64,000 nt of DNA from Escallonia rubra. Lineage: Eukaryota; Streptophyta; Magnoliopsida; Escalloniales; Escalloniaceae. Shown here one piece after another: positions 10,995-22,275 of the stretch. The stretch lies in the NCBI GenBank assembly GCA_033065855.1, contig JAVXUO010002974.1:545520-609519 (forward strand), written 5' to 3'. The notes beneath the pieces were generated by a model, which was given only the letters and a program-made list of their open reading frames with translations, was not told where the DNA came from and ran no database searches. The translations under genes and the position numbers were made by a program. The stretch's first letter is position 1. The number at the start of each line of letters is the position of its first letter.

Positions 10995-11320
10995 GGGTCC
11001 TCCCACAAAAATTGCTCACTTTCAAATTAAGAAAGATTTTGTAGGTACTTTTAAATATTTACCCTTTTATACTTTTTTATTCTATTTCTCTCTCTACATT
11101 TAAATCTTTATCAACTCATTTCCTCTCTCCTAGCCCACCTTCTTACACTTTTTTATTTATTTCTCTCTCCATATTTAACATTCCACTAACCCATTATCTC
11201 TCCTGACCTGTTTTATTTCCTCATCTCTCTAAATGATAGAACGGGAAACACACAATATATCACTTAAATCCTTAATCTGCATACAAAATATATTGATCAA
11301 ATTATGTGGGACGGAGGGAG
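10995..11320. mobile_element. Stowaway-type MITE, copy 1
   Basis: The right end reads GGGACGGAGGGAG followed by TA at 11321-11322, the classic Tc1/mariner Stowaway terminus. The left end near 10995 is a diverged GGTCCTCCCACAAAA. Inside are the family's landmarks: 'TTGCTCACTTTCAAATTAAGAAAGA', repeated TTCTCTCT and 'ACACAATATATCACTTAAAT'. No coding. Four relatives lie elsewhere in the window. Confidence 0.75.
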
Positions 11321-11436
11321 TAATATCATTCTTTTTTATCAAACACAAACATTATACGTAAAGTTCGACCATTTTCACACCCTTTTCTTAACCAAATGTG
11401 CACCACCTCCAGGTATTTTCTTCACATTTTATGAGT

Positions 11437-12015
11437 TAGGTGTTGTTTGGTAAAACTCAAATTTAAGTACTGAAAAAGCGCTGAATTTGTAAAACTGAAA
11501 ACTATAAGTGACTGTATTTTTTCACAGAAAATTAAATTAACATGTTTCGTAAACCAAAAGCAAATGTCTGAAAATTGTTTCATTAGATTTATCTATTTTA
11601 ACAAAATTATGCATTTATTTATGTACTTTATAATTTTTTTTTGGCCAAAATCATGTTGGTGGTGGCGGCGGCAGCCAAAAGGTGTCAATGGTGGCGGTAA
11701 TGGTGCATGAAAATGTGGTGTTGGTAATTCTGGTGGTGGCGATAGGAGGCAACATGGCAGTAATGGCAATGGTTGTAATATGGTAGATATTTAGATGATT
11801 TGAACGGACATGGACATGGTGACCACAACGCTAGTGTGCTGCTGTTGGTGGTGATGGTAATAATAGTAATGGCTAGGTCGTGGTAATTGTAATGGTAGCA
11901 AAGGGGAATACATGGGGATAATACTAGGAAATATGGTCCGAAGAATCTCGATAGTGATTGTAGTGTGGTGGAGGCGATGTTGCCAACAAATTAATTGATG
12001 CGGCATCATGGTGGT
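11437..12015. repeat. GGT/GGC triplet-rich tract
   Basis: Begins with 'GGTGTTGTTTGGTAAAACT', a hAT-MITE-like end, then 11640-11960 is dominated by GGT, GGC and GAT triplets, the complement of the style seen in 1-3110. I see no matching opposite end. A minus-strand frame through it is His/Tyr-rich low complexity and is not a gene. Confidence 0.45.
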
Positions 12016-12408
12016 GATTATTCTTTTTATGTAAAAAAAATTCAGCAAAATATCCTTTTATTGCCAAAATGTATTACAAACTACTTACATCATGTGTATA
12101 CAACTTGTGTATTTACAAATCCTTATTTTTCTGTTGTACTATTGAAGTATTAAAACATCAATGTTCCACATTTCACATATTTGCCTAGAGGTTTCAAAAG
12201 GGCCGGGTAAAGGATGAACAGTGTGGCCCTAGTCTATAGGGCCAAGGGCCAGGCCGAAGAATTGGAGAAAAAAGCCCGAGTCTGGCCTGGCCTGGAATAG
12301 GCCCGGATTCGGCCCAGATTTTGGCCCGGCCCGGGCCTGGCCCTGATTTGGAATTTTTTTTGTTATTTTTGTTTTTTAGGTAAATAAACTTGATATTTCT
12401 ATTAAGGA

Positions 12409-12955
12409 ATGGTTTTAAGAAAACAATAGTAAAAAAACAAGTCCTAATAAATTGGTATATCTATTAGGTTGAGTTATAATAATTGGAAGTATTTGTTAAA
12501 ATTACATAAGGCTTACGAATAGAACCCTCATTGTCGTGCGAAGCTAACTAAATTTAAATATTAAGGACTATCCAAATTTAAATCACTTGTTAGGTCCTTT
12601 TTTGTGCTACGTCTCATGAGTTGTTTGTATTTCAATTGTAACATCATTTTGTTTTCTTCTAAATATAATATGATATTTTTGTTTTTCGAATATCTAAATT
12701 TTATATGCATATTAGAGAGTGATTTTAAGGATACAAGAATTAAAATTAACTTCCAATACGTCAGTATACTGATTAGGTTGAGTTTTAAAATGATTAGTAA
12801 TATTAGTTTTTAGGTTACATTTGGCTTACGATTATAACCCTCGCTATTCCTGTAAAATTAATTCAAAAATAAAGCATTTATCCTTATTTAAATCATTAGT
12901 TAGATCCTTTTTTTGTTCTAAATCGCATAAGTTACGGTCTGTTTGAAACCAATTC
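12409..12955. repeat. Diverged tandem duplication, period about 312 bp
   Basis: 12409-12635 and 12721-12955 align in order: 'TTTTAAG' start, 'TATTAGGTTGAGTT' / 'GATTAGGTTGAGTT', 'GGCTTACGA', 'ATAACCCTCG' style text, 'TTTAAATCA', 'GTTAGRTCCTTTTTTTGT', and 'CGCATAAGTT' / 'TCTCATGAGTT'. The copies are AT-rich and non-coding. They lie inside the hAT-like element and may be part of its body. Confidence 0.65.
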
Positions 12956-13029
12956 TTTTAGGATTTGGATTTCAAATTCAAAATTGGATTTGAAATTCAA
13001 TTCACTTTCTTTTGTAATAATCTTTTTTT

Positions 13030-13910
13030 GTTGTTGTCAAAAGGTCCTTTTTATTCCATTATGTGCCATACTTCTTCACTTTATGTATATTACATACAAT
13101 GTATCAAACCTTATCTATTTACATTGGAATTTCATATTATCTAAGTTCTTTATCATGCTTTTTATTAGCAACCTTTCATACATCCCCCATTCCATGCATA
13201 GCGTTCTATTCTTCTCATTTTCCATCACTGGTTTCCAGCTCTGAACTCTATATCTAATCCATTCCTTAATCATATGTATACACCCCCTACACAATGGCTT
13301 CTTTATGCTAAAAAATTCTAGCATTCCTCTCTTGCCATATACCATACAATGTTGTTGCCACATCTAGTTTCCCCAATCTAGCTCTTAGACTCTTCCCTCT
13401 GAATATGTGAGCTGCATAATTGATGAATTGCATCCATGTTCGCAATCTGAGCTTTGCTTGCAATTTCCCAAAGACTATGTGTCATAGTTCTATTGCATAG
13501 GAGCACTTGGTAAACAAATGGTCTTCTATTTCTGAATGATTCATACATAACACACATGCATCTTTTCTTGAATCATGTTCCATTTTTTCAGTTTATGCTT
13601 TGTTCTTAGTCCTCCTTTGCATAAGATCCATAGCATTACTAAACATTTAGGTATGTTTCCTGAGAACCAGATAAGTTTCTAGATACGGTTCTTTGCTCCA
13701 TGTTTCCTCATACTTTCCCAAGCTGATTGAATGGTGAATTGTCTGTTCTTGTTCAGAGTCCAATGTACTTGGCCAGCTATCTCCATATTTGGTTTCTGAT
13801 ATTCTGCTAACATTAGATTAATTTTTCTTAGCTCCCTTGATCTAGGTAATAGCATTTTCCAATTTCCTCCTTGTATAATCTCACTGACTTTTGCATCAAG
13901 CATGGATAAA
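13030..13910 (-). mobile_element. 5'-truncated L1-type LINE nested in the hAT-like element
   Basis: Minus-strand frame 13679-13933 (VSEIIQGGNWKMLLPRSREL, then AWESMRKHG) and 13115-13363 (IKEWIRYRVQSWKPV) correspond to the start of the zf-RVT region and to the C-terminus of the LINE ORF2 at 4187-5453. Between them, minus-strand text reads like WFSGNIPKCLVMLWILCKGGLRTKHKL. The plus strand shows T7 at about 13022-13028, the poly(A) tail in reverse, preceded by an 'AATAAAAAGGACC' tail. The frames are broken. The 5' junction runs into the hairpins at 13894-14024. Confidence 0.75.
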
Positions 13911-14024
13911 AAGAAATTTATCTTTTTATCCATGCTTGATGAACAAATTTATCTTTTGCATCAACAAATTTGTTCATAGGTCCTCCCTCCCAGATAAAAT
14001 GAGGGAGGACCTATGAACAAATTT
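13894..14024. repeat. Two consecutive perfect hairpins at a LINE 5' junction
   Basis: Hairpin 1 has 21-bp perfect arms at 13894-13914 and 13921-13941 with a 6-nt gap; its arm contains LINE sequence (ATCAAGCATGGATAAAAAG). Hairpin 2 has 24-bp perfect arms at 13966-13989 and 14001-14024 (core GTTCATAGGTCCTCCCTC) with an 11-nt gap. The words GAACAAATTTATCTT and TTTGCATCAA each occur twice as direct repeats across the structure, and CATGGATAAAAAG occurs again at 14057. Confidence 0.9.
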
Positions 14025-15150
14025 ATCTTAAATTTAATTTTTGCATAACATAAAACATGGATAAAAAGAATTTTAAAAAAAATAATAATAATTTTTTGTT
14101 CAAGCTAGGGTCTGCCCCAAGCCCGACCCTAAAGTTAGGGCTTGGGGTTGGACCGGGCCAGGATATCCCCCCATTGGGCCCGGCCCAATTTACAAGGCCC
14201 AAAGCCCGGTCTGGCCCATGCCCTCTTCTGGCCCGCTGGGCCGGCCCAAGGTCGGCCCATTGACAACACTATAATCTGCCTATTGGTCATGGTATTCTTC
14301 AATTTTCTCCAACTTAGCACCCCGTATTTCATCCAAGCGTCAATCTGTTTAACTACCTCATGTGTGGTACTTTGTTGTTGAGCAAAAATGTTCTTGTTTC
14401 TTGCCTCCCATATGCTGTAAACTATAACTGCATGCCACAGCTAATTTGCTTAGTCTGCTTCTAAAGCTCTTCCACCTGAAATTGGCTTGCATATTGAAGA
14501 AATTGTTCCCATCTGTAGAATGTCTCACTGATGTATAGCTTCCCCAGTACATGTACATATCTCTTTAGCAAAATTGCATTCCATGAAAATATGGTCCATT
14601 CATTTTGTCTACAAAGAACACAGCCCTCCTTAACTATGACATTCCAGGCCTTCAATATGTCTTTTATTCTTAGTCTTTTCTTACACACCAGCCATAGTAT
14701 GAATGCACATTTTGGTATATGCCTTTTAAACCAGACAAGTTTCTGCCATGTTACAATAAATCCTTCTCCTTAGGATAGTCCATGCTAGGTGGATAGTAAA
14801 CTTTCCATTTGGTGATGAACACTATATAAGCTGGTCTTCTGTGTCAGCATCAGGTACTGGTAGGTTGGAAATCTTAAGAATAAGCTCTTTAAGCTCCTGT
14901 GATCTTGGAGGTGGTAACTTCCATCCTTCCTGTGTTAATATGCAGTTTATTACTTTTTCCTCCAAATTGCTTCCAGCATCATTGATTAACATGTAACCAT
15001 ATGTGTTCACCAAAGGTCCCTCTGGCATCCAGTTATCCAACCATAACCAAGTTGATCTTCCATTACCAATTTTTTATTTAATTAAATTTTGTAGAACTCC
15101 TCTCAACTTGAGGATTTTGAGCCAGGTCCAAGAACTACCAACAGGTGAAA

Positions 15151-16814
15151 GATTTTATGTAAAATTATGTTAAATAACTAACAATCTCACTTAAAACTAA
15201 GTGATAAGCATTAAGTAAGTTCACCCTAACTTAATTTTTTAAGTGATACAACGTTAAGCGCTATCACACGCACTTAACTAAAAAATATTGAAAACTATAA
15301 GTTTTAAGTGCTTAATTGCGTTATCAAACACACCCTTACTCCTCCTTTCTTCCCATTTTCTTTCTCGTGAACCCCGCATACTCTGCGTTGTCACTGGTAT
15401 CCACGATGATTCTACATAAAGCCCAACAACTTCACTCCATGGCATAGACAACAATATCAAGCTTAAAGGCTTTTCACACTCAACCTCAGAATTAAATGAT
15501 CTACCAATTTTGTTACTACTTCACAGGTAGAAGCAAAAGACACCAAATATACTGGCTGACCCAGTAAAAGATCCAAGGAGAGATCCATTGAAAGATAGAT
15601 CTTCAAGTGGTGCTTATGCATGGTGTCTGTCGGGTGATCGTGGGTTTCGAATTTGGCCCGAAAGGTGGGGGTGTGTGATCGTAAAGAGATAGGATTTCCC
15701 ATGGTTTAGCGTTGTCTAGGCGAGTTGGGTATCACATAGACCGAAAATTGAGAAAGAAACGAAAGCGGAGATCGACAAGCTTGCAAGTATGGGAATGAAC
15801 AAACCAAAAGACTCAATACTCATGGAGGATGCACCCACTTGAGCAACCGTATGGCCTTGGAGGATCTCCGATACAGTCTAGTACATCTATATGTACTTTT
15901 AATTTGTAATCCGAAAAAGAAAAGTAAAAAAAGGAGAATCAAATCAGACAAGGCGAAAAAAGTAATTGTAAGGAGTGCAGATTTAGTAAACTAAGCGCCA
16001 TAAAAACATAAACTATGCGCCATAAAAAAACACGCATAGATGTAATGTTTTTCCTGCTATGTCCAAGAGGCTATGCTAAATTTCGAGAGTGGACGGAAGT
16101 TTCAAAAATCTCTAATTAAACGAGCAAAACTTACTATAAATGCGCAAACTTACTATTGAAAGTAGAAATTTTATAAGACCATAAAGCGATGTGTCAAATT
16201 TGTTGTTCCGAGTCCAGTAAAATCACACATAATTTTAAAACCATCAGTGTCTTGCAAATGTATCTTCGGTTTTACTAAACCCAAAAGTTTGATACATAAT
16301 TCTTCATTTTAGTAGTAACTTTTGGTTTTCATATATCTATACAATTATCATAGAAGATACCTCTTATGCTGAAATTTTCATGGAACTTCCATTAATTATA
16401 CACTTTCATGACATACAAACTTCTAGTTAAAACAAAGTTAATCAAGATCATTATTGAAAATTATACAATATTTAACAAATTACCTCTCTACACCATCAAA
16501 ATCAAAACTTCATATCCAACCACATTATTACAAGTTTACAACCATAAACATTCGATAATCGTCAATATGTTTGCTCGAATTAACTGCTCCTTTCTCGATT
16601 TTGTTAATTGCACACAACATTGCGTATGCATATGACGCTAGGTAATTATTGAAATTTGCTCATTTGATTTCTTCTTCTTCTTCTTTTTTTGGTTAAATAG
16701 TAGAGACGTGGTATCACTCGTAATTTTGGTTAAATAGTAGAGATGTTGTATCACTAATCAAAGGGAGAATAAGTAATAAGAGCAGATTTTCTTTTTTTTT
16801 TTTTTTTAATATAA
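15151..16814. other. Intergenic, no gene recognised
   Basis: 15155-15345 resembles a hAT-type MITE in style ('AAGTGCTTAATTGCG', 'TTATCAAACACACCC' at the right), but the left end is unclear. A minus-strand 79-codon frame at 15463-15702 matches nothing I recognise. The rest, including 15700-16800, is AT-rich with no domain. Confidence 0.3.
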
Positions 16815-16816
16815 TA

Positions 16817-17160
16817 CTCTCTTCATTCTTTAAAAATTGATCATATTTTTTTTAAATCGTTCCATAAAAATTGCTCGTTTTTAAAATTAAGAAAGATTAT
16901 GTATGTATTTTTACATATTTACCTTTTTTATACTCTTTTATTCTATTTTTGTTTCTATATTTAACTCTCCACCAATTCATTTTCTCTCTCTGACTCATTT
17001 TATTACACTTTTTCTATTCTATTTTTCTATCTATATTTAACACTCCATTAATCTATTTTCTCTCTCTTAACTCACTTTCTTTTTCTCCTTAAAACGGAAA
17101 ACACAATATATGACTTAAATCTGCCTGTGAAAAAATAATAATTTATGTGCGATGGAAGGA
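16817..17160. mobile_element. Stowaway-type MITE, copy 2 (degenerate)
   Basis: Left end TA then CTCTCTTCATTCTTTAAAAATTGATC; right end ATTTATGTGCGATGGAAGGA. The interior shows the family landmarks (AAATTAAGAAAGA, CTCTCTC, ACACAATATATGACTTAAAT) in the same order as the copies at 10995, 42787 and 51917. The right-hand TA is lost. It lies about 210 bp upstream of the membrane-protein gene. Confidence 0.65.
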
Positions 17161-17373
17161 TCTTGCAACAAAAAATTTAAGACTTATCATGCATCTCCCT
17201 GAAAAAAGGTTCCCAAAAGTTCAGTTCAATTGACTAGAGTTACTACAGAACATTTGACCTAAGGTTAGCAAACGGGAGGTAAATGTTCTTAATTGGTTAT
17301 CCCCAGTTGGTAATTTAGAAACGGGCAAGAAATGTGTCTGTGCTAAAGTCTAAAGGCTACAATTTGTTAAAAA

Positions 17374-20300
17374 ATGAGTCTTGGAGGGGGAGGTGGCGGA
17401 GGTTGTGGTTGGGGCGGCGGCGGAGGGCGGTCGGGGAGGATGGAGAAGCTACAGCAGTGGTGGAGGCTGAGATTCTCCTTCAGGAATGCCACCATCGTCG
17501 TCTGCATCTTCAATCTGGTCACTCTCCTCCTCTTGCTTCAGGGCTTTCTCTCTGCTTCCTACGCCCGTAAACTCGCCACCAATCACCCCAGTTCAGGCTC
17601 GTCTCTCACCCTCTCTCTTTTTATCCACGTGGGTGTGTGCTTGTTTGACCCAAAAGTTGTGATGTTACTTCGTGATGAAAAGGGTGATCTAATATGATTA
17701 GCGTATGGATTTTGCATGTACTGATATTCGGCTCAGGTTGAATGGTTGACCTAATTTATTTAAAATATGGAAATTGCTTGTAGTATTAAAGAGTTTATGG
17801 AAAATGTTTGAGGAGACCAGGAATTTTGTTTGGTTTGAAAACGTTGGACAACCACGTAAAACCATATATATAAGACTAATGTAGCCGAAATGCGAATGTT
17901 TCAGTGGATATTGCCACACGAGGAGGGATAGAACAAAAAATTAGGATCCCTGCACAAAAGTAGGGTGGGCGCGAATCAAGGAAAAGATAAGAGAACACTG
18001 CTCGATATGGTTTGGTCATAACCAGCGTAGGCCTTCATGTAAGAAGTGATTTGTGCTAAGCTGATGGGTAAGACGAGGCAAGGGTGGCCCGAGGATAACT
18101 TGGGGTGAAGTAGTGGATGATGATGATGATGGCAATGAGCTTTTGGCTGTGCAGAACTTGAGTTTTCCCAAGAATGAGCTTATGGTGGTAAATATATGGG
18201 GATGATGAGCTTGGTTGAGAGTATATGGAACTAGAAGAAGAGGGTGCATAATTGGAGATGCGAATGAATGAAAGGTAAGAATATGGATTGAAGAGGAAGA
18301 GGTGGCATTGGCAGTGGCGGTAGATTGAAGAGGAAGAGGTAGTATTGGCAGTGGTGCTCTTCTGCCCAAGGAAAAATAAAAAACTCCTCAATAACTGACA
18401 GTTCTTATAGAACTCTACTGCTAAGAGAGAGCTTAATCATCTATTATTCCTGAGCTTTTTACATCAGGTAAGTTGCAACCCGACATGAGAACGATTATAA
18501 AGCTGTGAATGTGTATAAGTCATGCATTCACAACATAAAGAAAAACATGATATTAGTTGAACTTAAAAAGCTTTTGTTCTTAAACAGGCATGAAAGCATA
18601 CCACAATATGTGAGATTGATACTTTTCTACTCATAAGATGACTTCAGGAGGTCTTGTCTTCTATGTGGCTCTGAATAACGTAAAGTTCTTCCCAAATTGG
18701 TTTTCCCTATTGACAGATCTAATGGGTAGTGTTTAAATGCAGTTCGACTCCAGCATATCAAGGAATCTGAGGAGATACGTCGTGCCATGGAACCCTTGGA
18801 ACTGATCAAAAGAGTGAGTTTGAGTACCTTTCAAGTTATTATTGATTCCTTCAAGTTTTCCTACCGAGGACACAAGTGATGGTACTTGCATATAATGTGG
18901 CTACCTTCGGTCTTCTTCTTTTTTCTATATTTTTGGTTCGTAAATAACCAATGCTGAAGTTGCTAGGTTTATATACGTGTTGCACTCATGGAAATCTTTC
19001 GTAGGTTAGGGAAATTGAGAAGGAAGCCCGTGTAGAATCAGTACCAGTCCAACATAAAGACACAAAGCAGACTGCTGCAGTTGACCTGATGTCAAGGTTG
19101 AATAACTTCCGTTCCTCCACAGATGCTGCCAGCCTGAAAGGTGACTTTCCTATCCCTGGACATTCACTGCTATGGTTCTCTGTCTCGTGTTCGTGCCATG
19201 ATTGGATACATGCGCATAGATGGTAATCTTTTGAAACAAAATTATTGTAAGTAGAGTTAGTCTCCGCATAATGAGATGATACAAAAGGGTGTGCCTTGGT
19301 GCAACGGCAATGGTTGCTCCTTTGTGACCTGGAAGTCACAGGTTCAAAACACACAAACAATCACTCGACAATAGTGGAGGTAAGCCTGCATACATTGCTT
19401 GAGACTTGTGGTCAGGGGATGCCCTTTTTTATGGTATGGGATATGCACTCTGATAGGCTCCAACTACATATCTTTTACGCAAGAAAATCTAATTTGTTTC
19501 TATATGCTGCTATGGCAATATATGCCACCTAAGCTTGATCTATTTAGCAACCTGATACTTTGACGCACAAAATTTAAGATTCACTGTCCTGTGTTATGGC
19601 ATATGTTTCCTGGTAGGCAAGTTAGCTGTACCTATAGATCTTTCACCCAACAAAAATCTGGTATGCTGCTGGGTACACTTCTCCTGAAATTATTTGTATA
19701 GTTGACGTAATCACTTCATATTGTTGACGTAATCACTTTCATCCTTCTGTAAGGTTGATAAGTTGGCTTCTGAAGTGTTTGCAAATTTTACTTTTATGCT
19801 TCTCTCTTTGCCTGAGCTCCATGTTATGTTGGATGTTGGGAAGTAGGTGGAAGAACAACGGAAGTATTTTCCCATCTGAGTGACATAGGCTTCATATTCA
19901 ATAAAATATCAGTGTAGGGGGGCATGCACATTTTTGGTGTCTGAATAGTTGATGGACATAAGGATACGGTGCCAGGCTACATTAATGTCTGGAATTTCGT
20001 GTATTACAGCACATCCCCAATTATCATTGTGTGAGTAGTAGGCTGCATCACCCCATTTGGTATGATTGGGTATGTCTAAGCATATTTTTATGGCTCGGCT
20101 ACATGACTCAAGTTTGATTAGGAACCGTCAATTATTTTTGTTACAAGACTTGTATATGAAATTCTGCAAATACTATTGGTTGTAAAGGATATGTTTATCT
20201 TATTGAAAGCTAGAGGTTTTTTTCATCTGGAAACCTATACCTTTGACAGACGTTAGATAACTTGTCCTAATTTCCACTTAACAAACTTGAAGCTGATGGC

Positions 20301-21766
20301 AGAGTTGTGACAGTAGAACACAAACATTAAGGCGCTGGCGCGCTGTTTGAATAGGAAAACAAAAAGATAGAAAGTGAAGGGAAAGAAAGTAAATAGAAAA
20401 CAAAATAGGTTTTCTGATGTGTATTTGATTGGCATGAATTAGTTTGAAGAAAGTTAAGACAATTTATAATAATTGCAGTCACTTTCGTAGAAAACCGGAA
20501 ATATTTATTTCCTTGTTTGTTTTCACAAGAAAATTAATGGTTACTTTGAGGAAAATTCAACAGACGCAAGAGATTTATTTTTTCCACCGTCTTTTGTTTC
20601 ATGCTAACTAGACTCCTAAATAGTTTTCTAATTATTTGTTTTCTCACTTTCTATCATGTTCTAACTAATCGAACGGAGCCTAAGGAACCAGAATATTATC
20701 AGGCTGTAGACCCTAAATGGTAAAATAGATACCAGACCTGTCATTACCGCCAAGAAGTATCCAGAAACTTTGTGCAATTGATACCAGACCTGTCATTACC
20801 ACCAGGTAAAGGAATGCCAGACATCTCTTTAGTGAACTCTTGTTCTTGAAGGATTTATACTAGTTTGCCTCAGTGGTATTGCCTGGTCTTTGTGGACTGT
20901 GTCAATTGTAAAGAATGAGAACAGAGATGACGTGTTGTAACGGTTGTACATGATGGCGTGTACCAGGGCATAGCTATCACCTTTGCCCTGAATGTTCCCT
21001 TTCTTTAGGTTGTCATAAAATAAATGGAAAAGCAATAGTACCTAGAATTTATTGCAAAAGGTCTATACACAAATTTCATGTTTCTACAAGTTACAAAATA
21101 GATGATGTTCAACATTTTAAATACATGTCTTGTTTGTTATGCTCGTTACTGTTGAAAGCTCAGTTAAAGGTACTCCCAAAATAGTCGTATGCTTTTGATA
21201 TTGAGTGGCATGGCATGTAGGTGAGATCACGTAGTTGGATGCATCAGGAAAGGGGAAAATAGTTGGATCACGTAGTTAGTTTCAAATGCTTTCTTTCCTC
21301 AGTCCTCACTAATATAACCTACCTCTTCCCCACGGAAAAAACTGAGATTCCATGAGTAAAGTGGAAAGAAATTCGTTGGATGATCAATCTTCAAGTACTT
21401 GTTATCCTAAATCTATGCCCCTATCTGGTTACATTTTCACTTCGAGAGCAAGAATTGAGCTTAGGTATTAGGAAGCAATCCTCCTTCTGAAAGCACAGCG
21501 TCTGAAGAAAAACAATGTTGCCTCTCCTCCTGTGTATGTGTGAATAGAGAGAGAGAGAGAGAGAGAAGGAGAGAGAGGTTTCTCTTAATTATTATCTCCA
21601 AAAGTTCCCAACTAATCTCTATAGGAATTATTGGCTTAGGTGATATAAGGGAAGGAATTTCTAACTTGTTTGATGTTCAGCTCTAGAGGAATGGCGTAAA
21701 CGGAAGATGGAACGTGCAAAGCTGCGGGGACTTGGGAAAAATGGCACAGTGACTCCAGAAGCTTGA
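17374..21766 (+). CDS. Conserved small membrane protein of unknown function, four exons
   Basis: Exons: 17374 to 17566 or 17596, 18743-18813, 19005-19140, 21681-21766 (stop TGA 21764-21766). Phases agree throughout and give 161 or 171 residues. Exon 1 encodes a Gly-rich N-terminus (1-22), MEKLQQWWRLRFSFR, then a hydrophobic segment (about 40-62), so a single-pass membrane or signal-anchored protein is likely. Later exons give HIKESEEIRRAMEPLEL, VREIEKEARVES, a QTAAVDL segment and the basic tail EEWRKRKMERAK, strongly charged and probably helical. Exons 2-4 have clear GT donors and AG acceptors. Exon 1 has either a GTAAAC donor after 17566 or a rarer GC donor after 17596; the latter gives the smoother SVRLQHI junction. 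A second in-frame ATG lies at 17440. I recognise the exon style as a real plant gene but cannot name the family. Introns hold a SINE, a MITE and a GA repeat. Confidence 0.8.
18267..18362. repeat. Short tandem repeat in intron 1
   Basis: The phrase 'GATTGAAGAGGAAGAGGT' followed by 'ATTGGCAGTGG' occurs twice, about 45 bp apart, within intron 1. A short GATGATGATGATGATGG run lies just upstream near 18116. Non-coding. Confidence 0.7.
19286..19470 (+). mobile_element. tRNA-derived SINE, Au-like, in intron 3
   Basis: Starts GGGTGTGCCTTGGTGCAACGG with an A-box-like sequence (about 19297-19308), then 'CTTTGTGACCTGGAAGTCAC' in style and a B box GGTTCAAAAC at 19341-19350, spaced as in a tRNA. Downstream 'GTAAGCCTGCATACA' and 'TTGTGGTCAGGGGATGCCCTT' correspond to the conserved body of plant Au SINEs. 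It would be transcribed by RNA polymerase III and mobilised by LINE machinery. The 3' end is blurred. Confidence 0.72.
20330..20683. mobile_element. Probable hAT-type MITE in intron 3
   Basis: The left text 'TTAAGGCGCTGGCGCGCTGTTTGAATAG' style and the reverse complement of the right ('TTAGGCTCCGTTCGATTAG') are similar, and both continue inward with GATAGAAAGTGA, so the ends form diverged inverted repeats. No coding and no sure target duplication. Confidence 0.45.
21545..21586. repeat. GA microsatellite in intron 3
   Basis: A run of GA dinucleotides (AGAGAGAGAGAGAGAGAGA) with one AAGG interruption, about 100 bp before exon 4. Confidence 0.9.
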
Positions 21767-22275
21767 GTTGCTGTTCAAAGTACTTATCTTCCAATACTGG
21801 GTTCGCAACTTGCCCACCCACCTGAGCGCAATGCATATAATAGCTGGCCCGCTATCAGAAGCTGCTGCTAACAGAAAACGAGTTGATGCACTTAAATTCT
21901 TAATACCCATGTACAGTAAAGTTATTACCTAAGAGTATTTTTATTCTCATGATGAACTTCATAGACTTGAGAAACGGCGGAGCACTCCTATGGAACAAGA
22001 CATACGTAGCTTTCCCAAGTCGCACCCATACACCAGTTGAAGTCATATATGTACTTATATTGCAATCTGACTATGGTTTAGAATGCCACCAAAGAGTGTA
22101 GTTTGTAAACACCTAATGTTCTTGCTTGCTGCTACATCACGTTGATCAACTAGTGCAATGTATTTATGGACTATTTACGTATAAGTTTTGCCTTTGGTTG
22201 ATTTTATGGAAACAATCCTTGTGTGTTGTTTTAAATAAGAGTTGTGATAGAAGGCAGGCTCATCCCGGCTTGGTG
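21767..22275. other. 3' flank of the membrane-protein gene
   Basis: Presumed 3' UTR and downstream sequence, AT-rich, without other coding potential. It ends at the copia insertion site; the last five bases, TGGTG (22271-22275), are the target duplication. Confidence 0.5.

Larger units (their letters stand above)
12186..14271. mobile_element. hAT-like TIR element with GGCCCG-rich ends
   Basis: The left end, TAGAGGTTTCAAAAGGGCCG, and the reverse complement of the right end, TAGTGTTGTCAATGGGCCG, align, and both lead into about 170 bp dense in GGCCCGGCC motifs (12195-12350 and 14100-14265) arranged as inverted counterparts. Flanks share a diverged 8-mer (ATTTGCCT / ATCTGCCT) and belong to the same LINE on both sides, which supports the limits. 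The inside holds a diverged tandem duplication (12409-12955), a nested LINE (13030-13910) and strong hairpins, but no transposase. The degenerate ends suggest an old element. The exact terminal base is uncertain by one or two. Confidence 0.58.
12020..15150 (-). mobile_element. Old L1-type LINE, split by a hAT-like element
   Basis: Minus-strand frames at 14822-15040, 14461-14688 and 14358-14558 resemble LINE ORF2: WLDNWMPEGPLV, then GWKLPPPRSQELKEL (compare HWKLPQARSQAL in the 4187-5453 LINE), then zf-RVT-like CVLCRQNEWTIFSW and a RSRLSKLAVA segment. Homology stops near 14280. The tail motif 'TTGGCAATAAAA' appears at about 12055-12070 on the minus strand, to the left of a 2.09 kb TIR element, and parallels the tail of the 4187-5453 LINE. 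I infer that both pieces belong to one LINE cut by the insertion 12186-14271. The LINE has lost its 5' half, and its frames carry several breaks. Confidence 0.62.
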
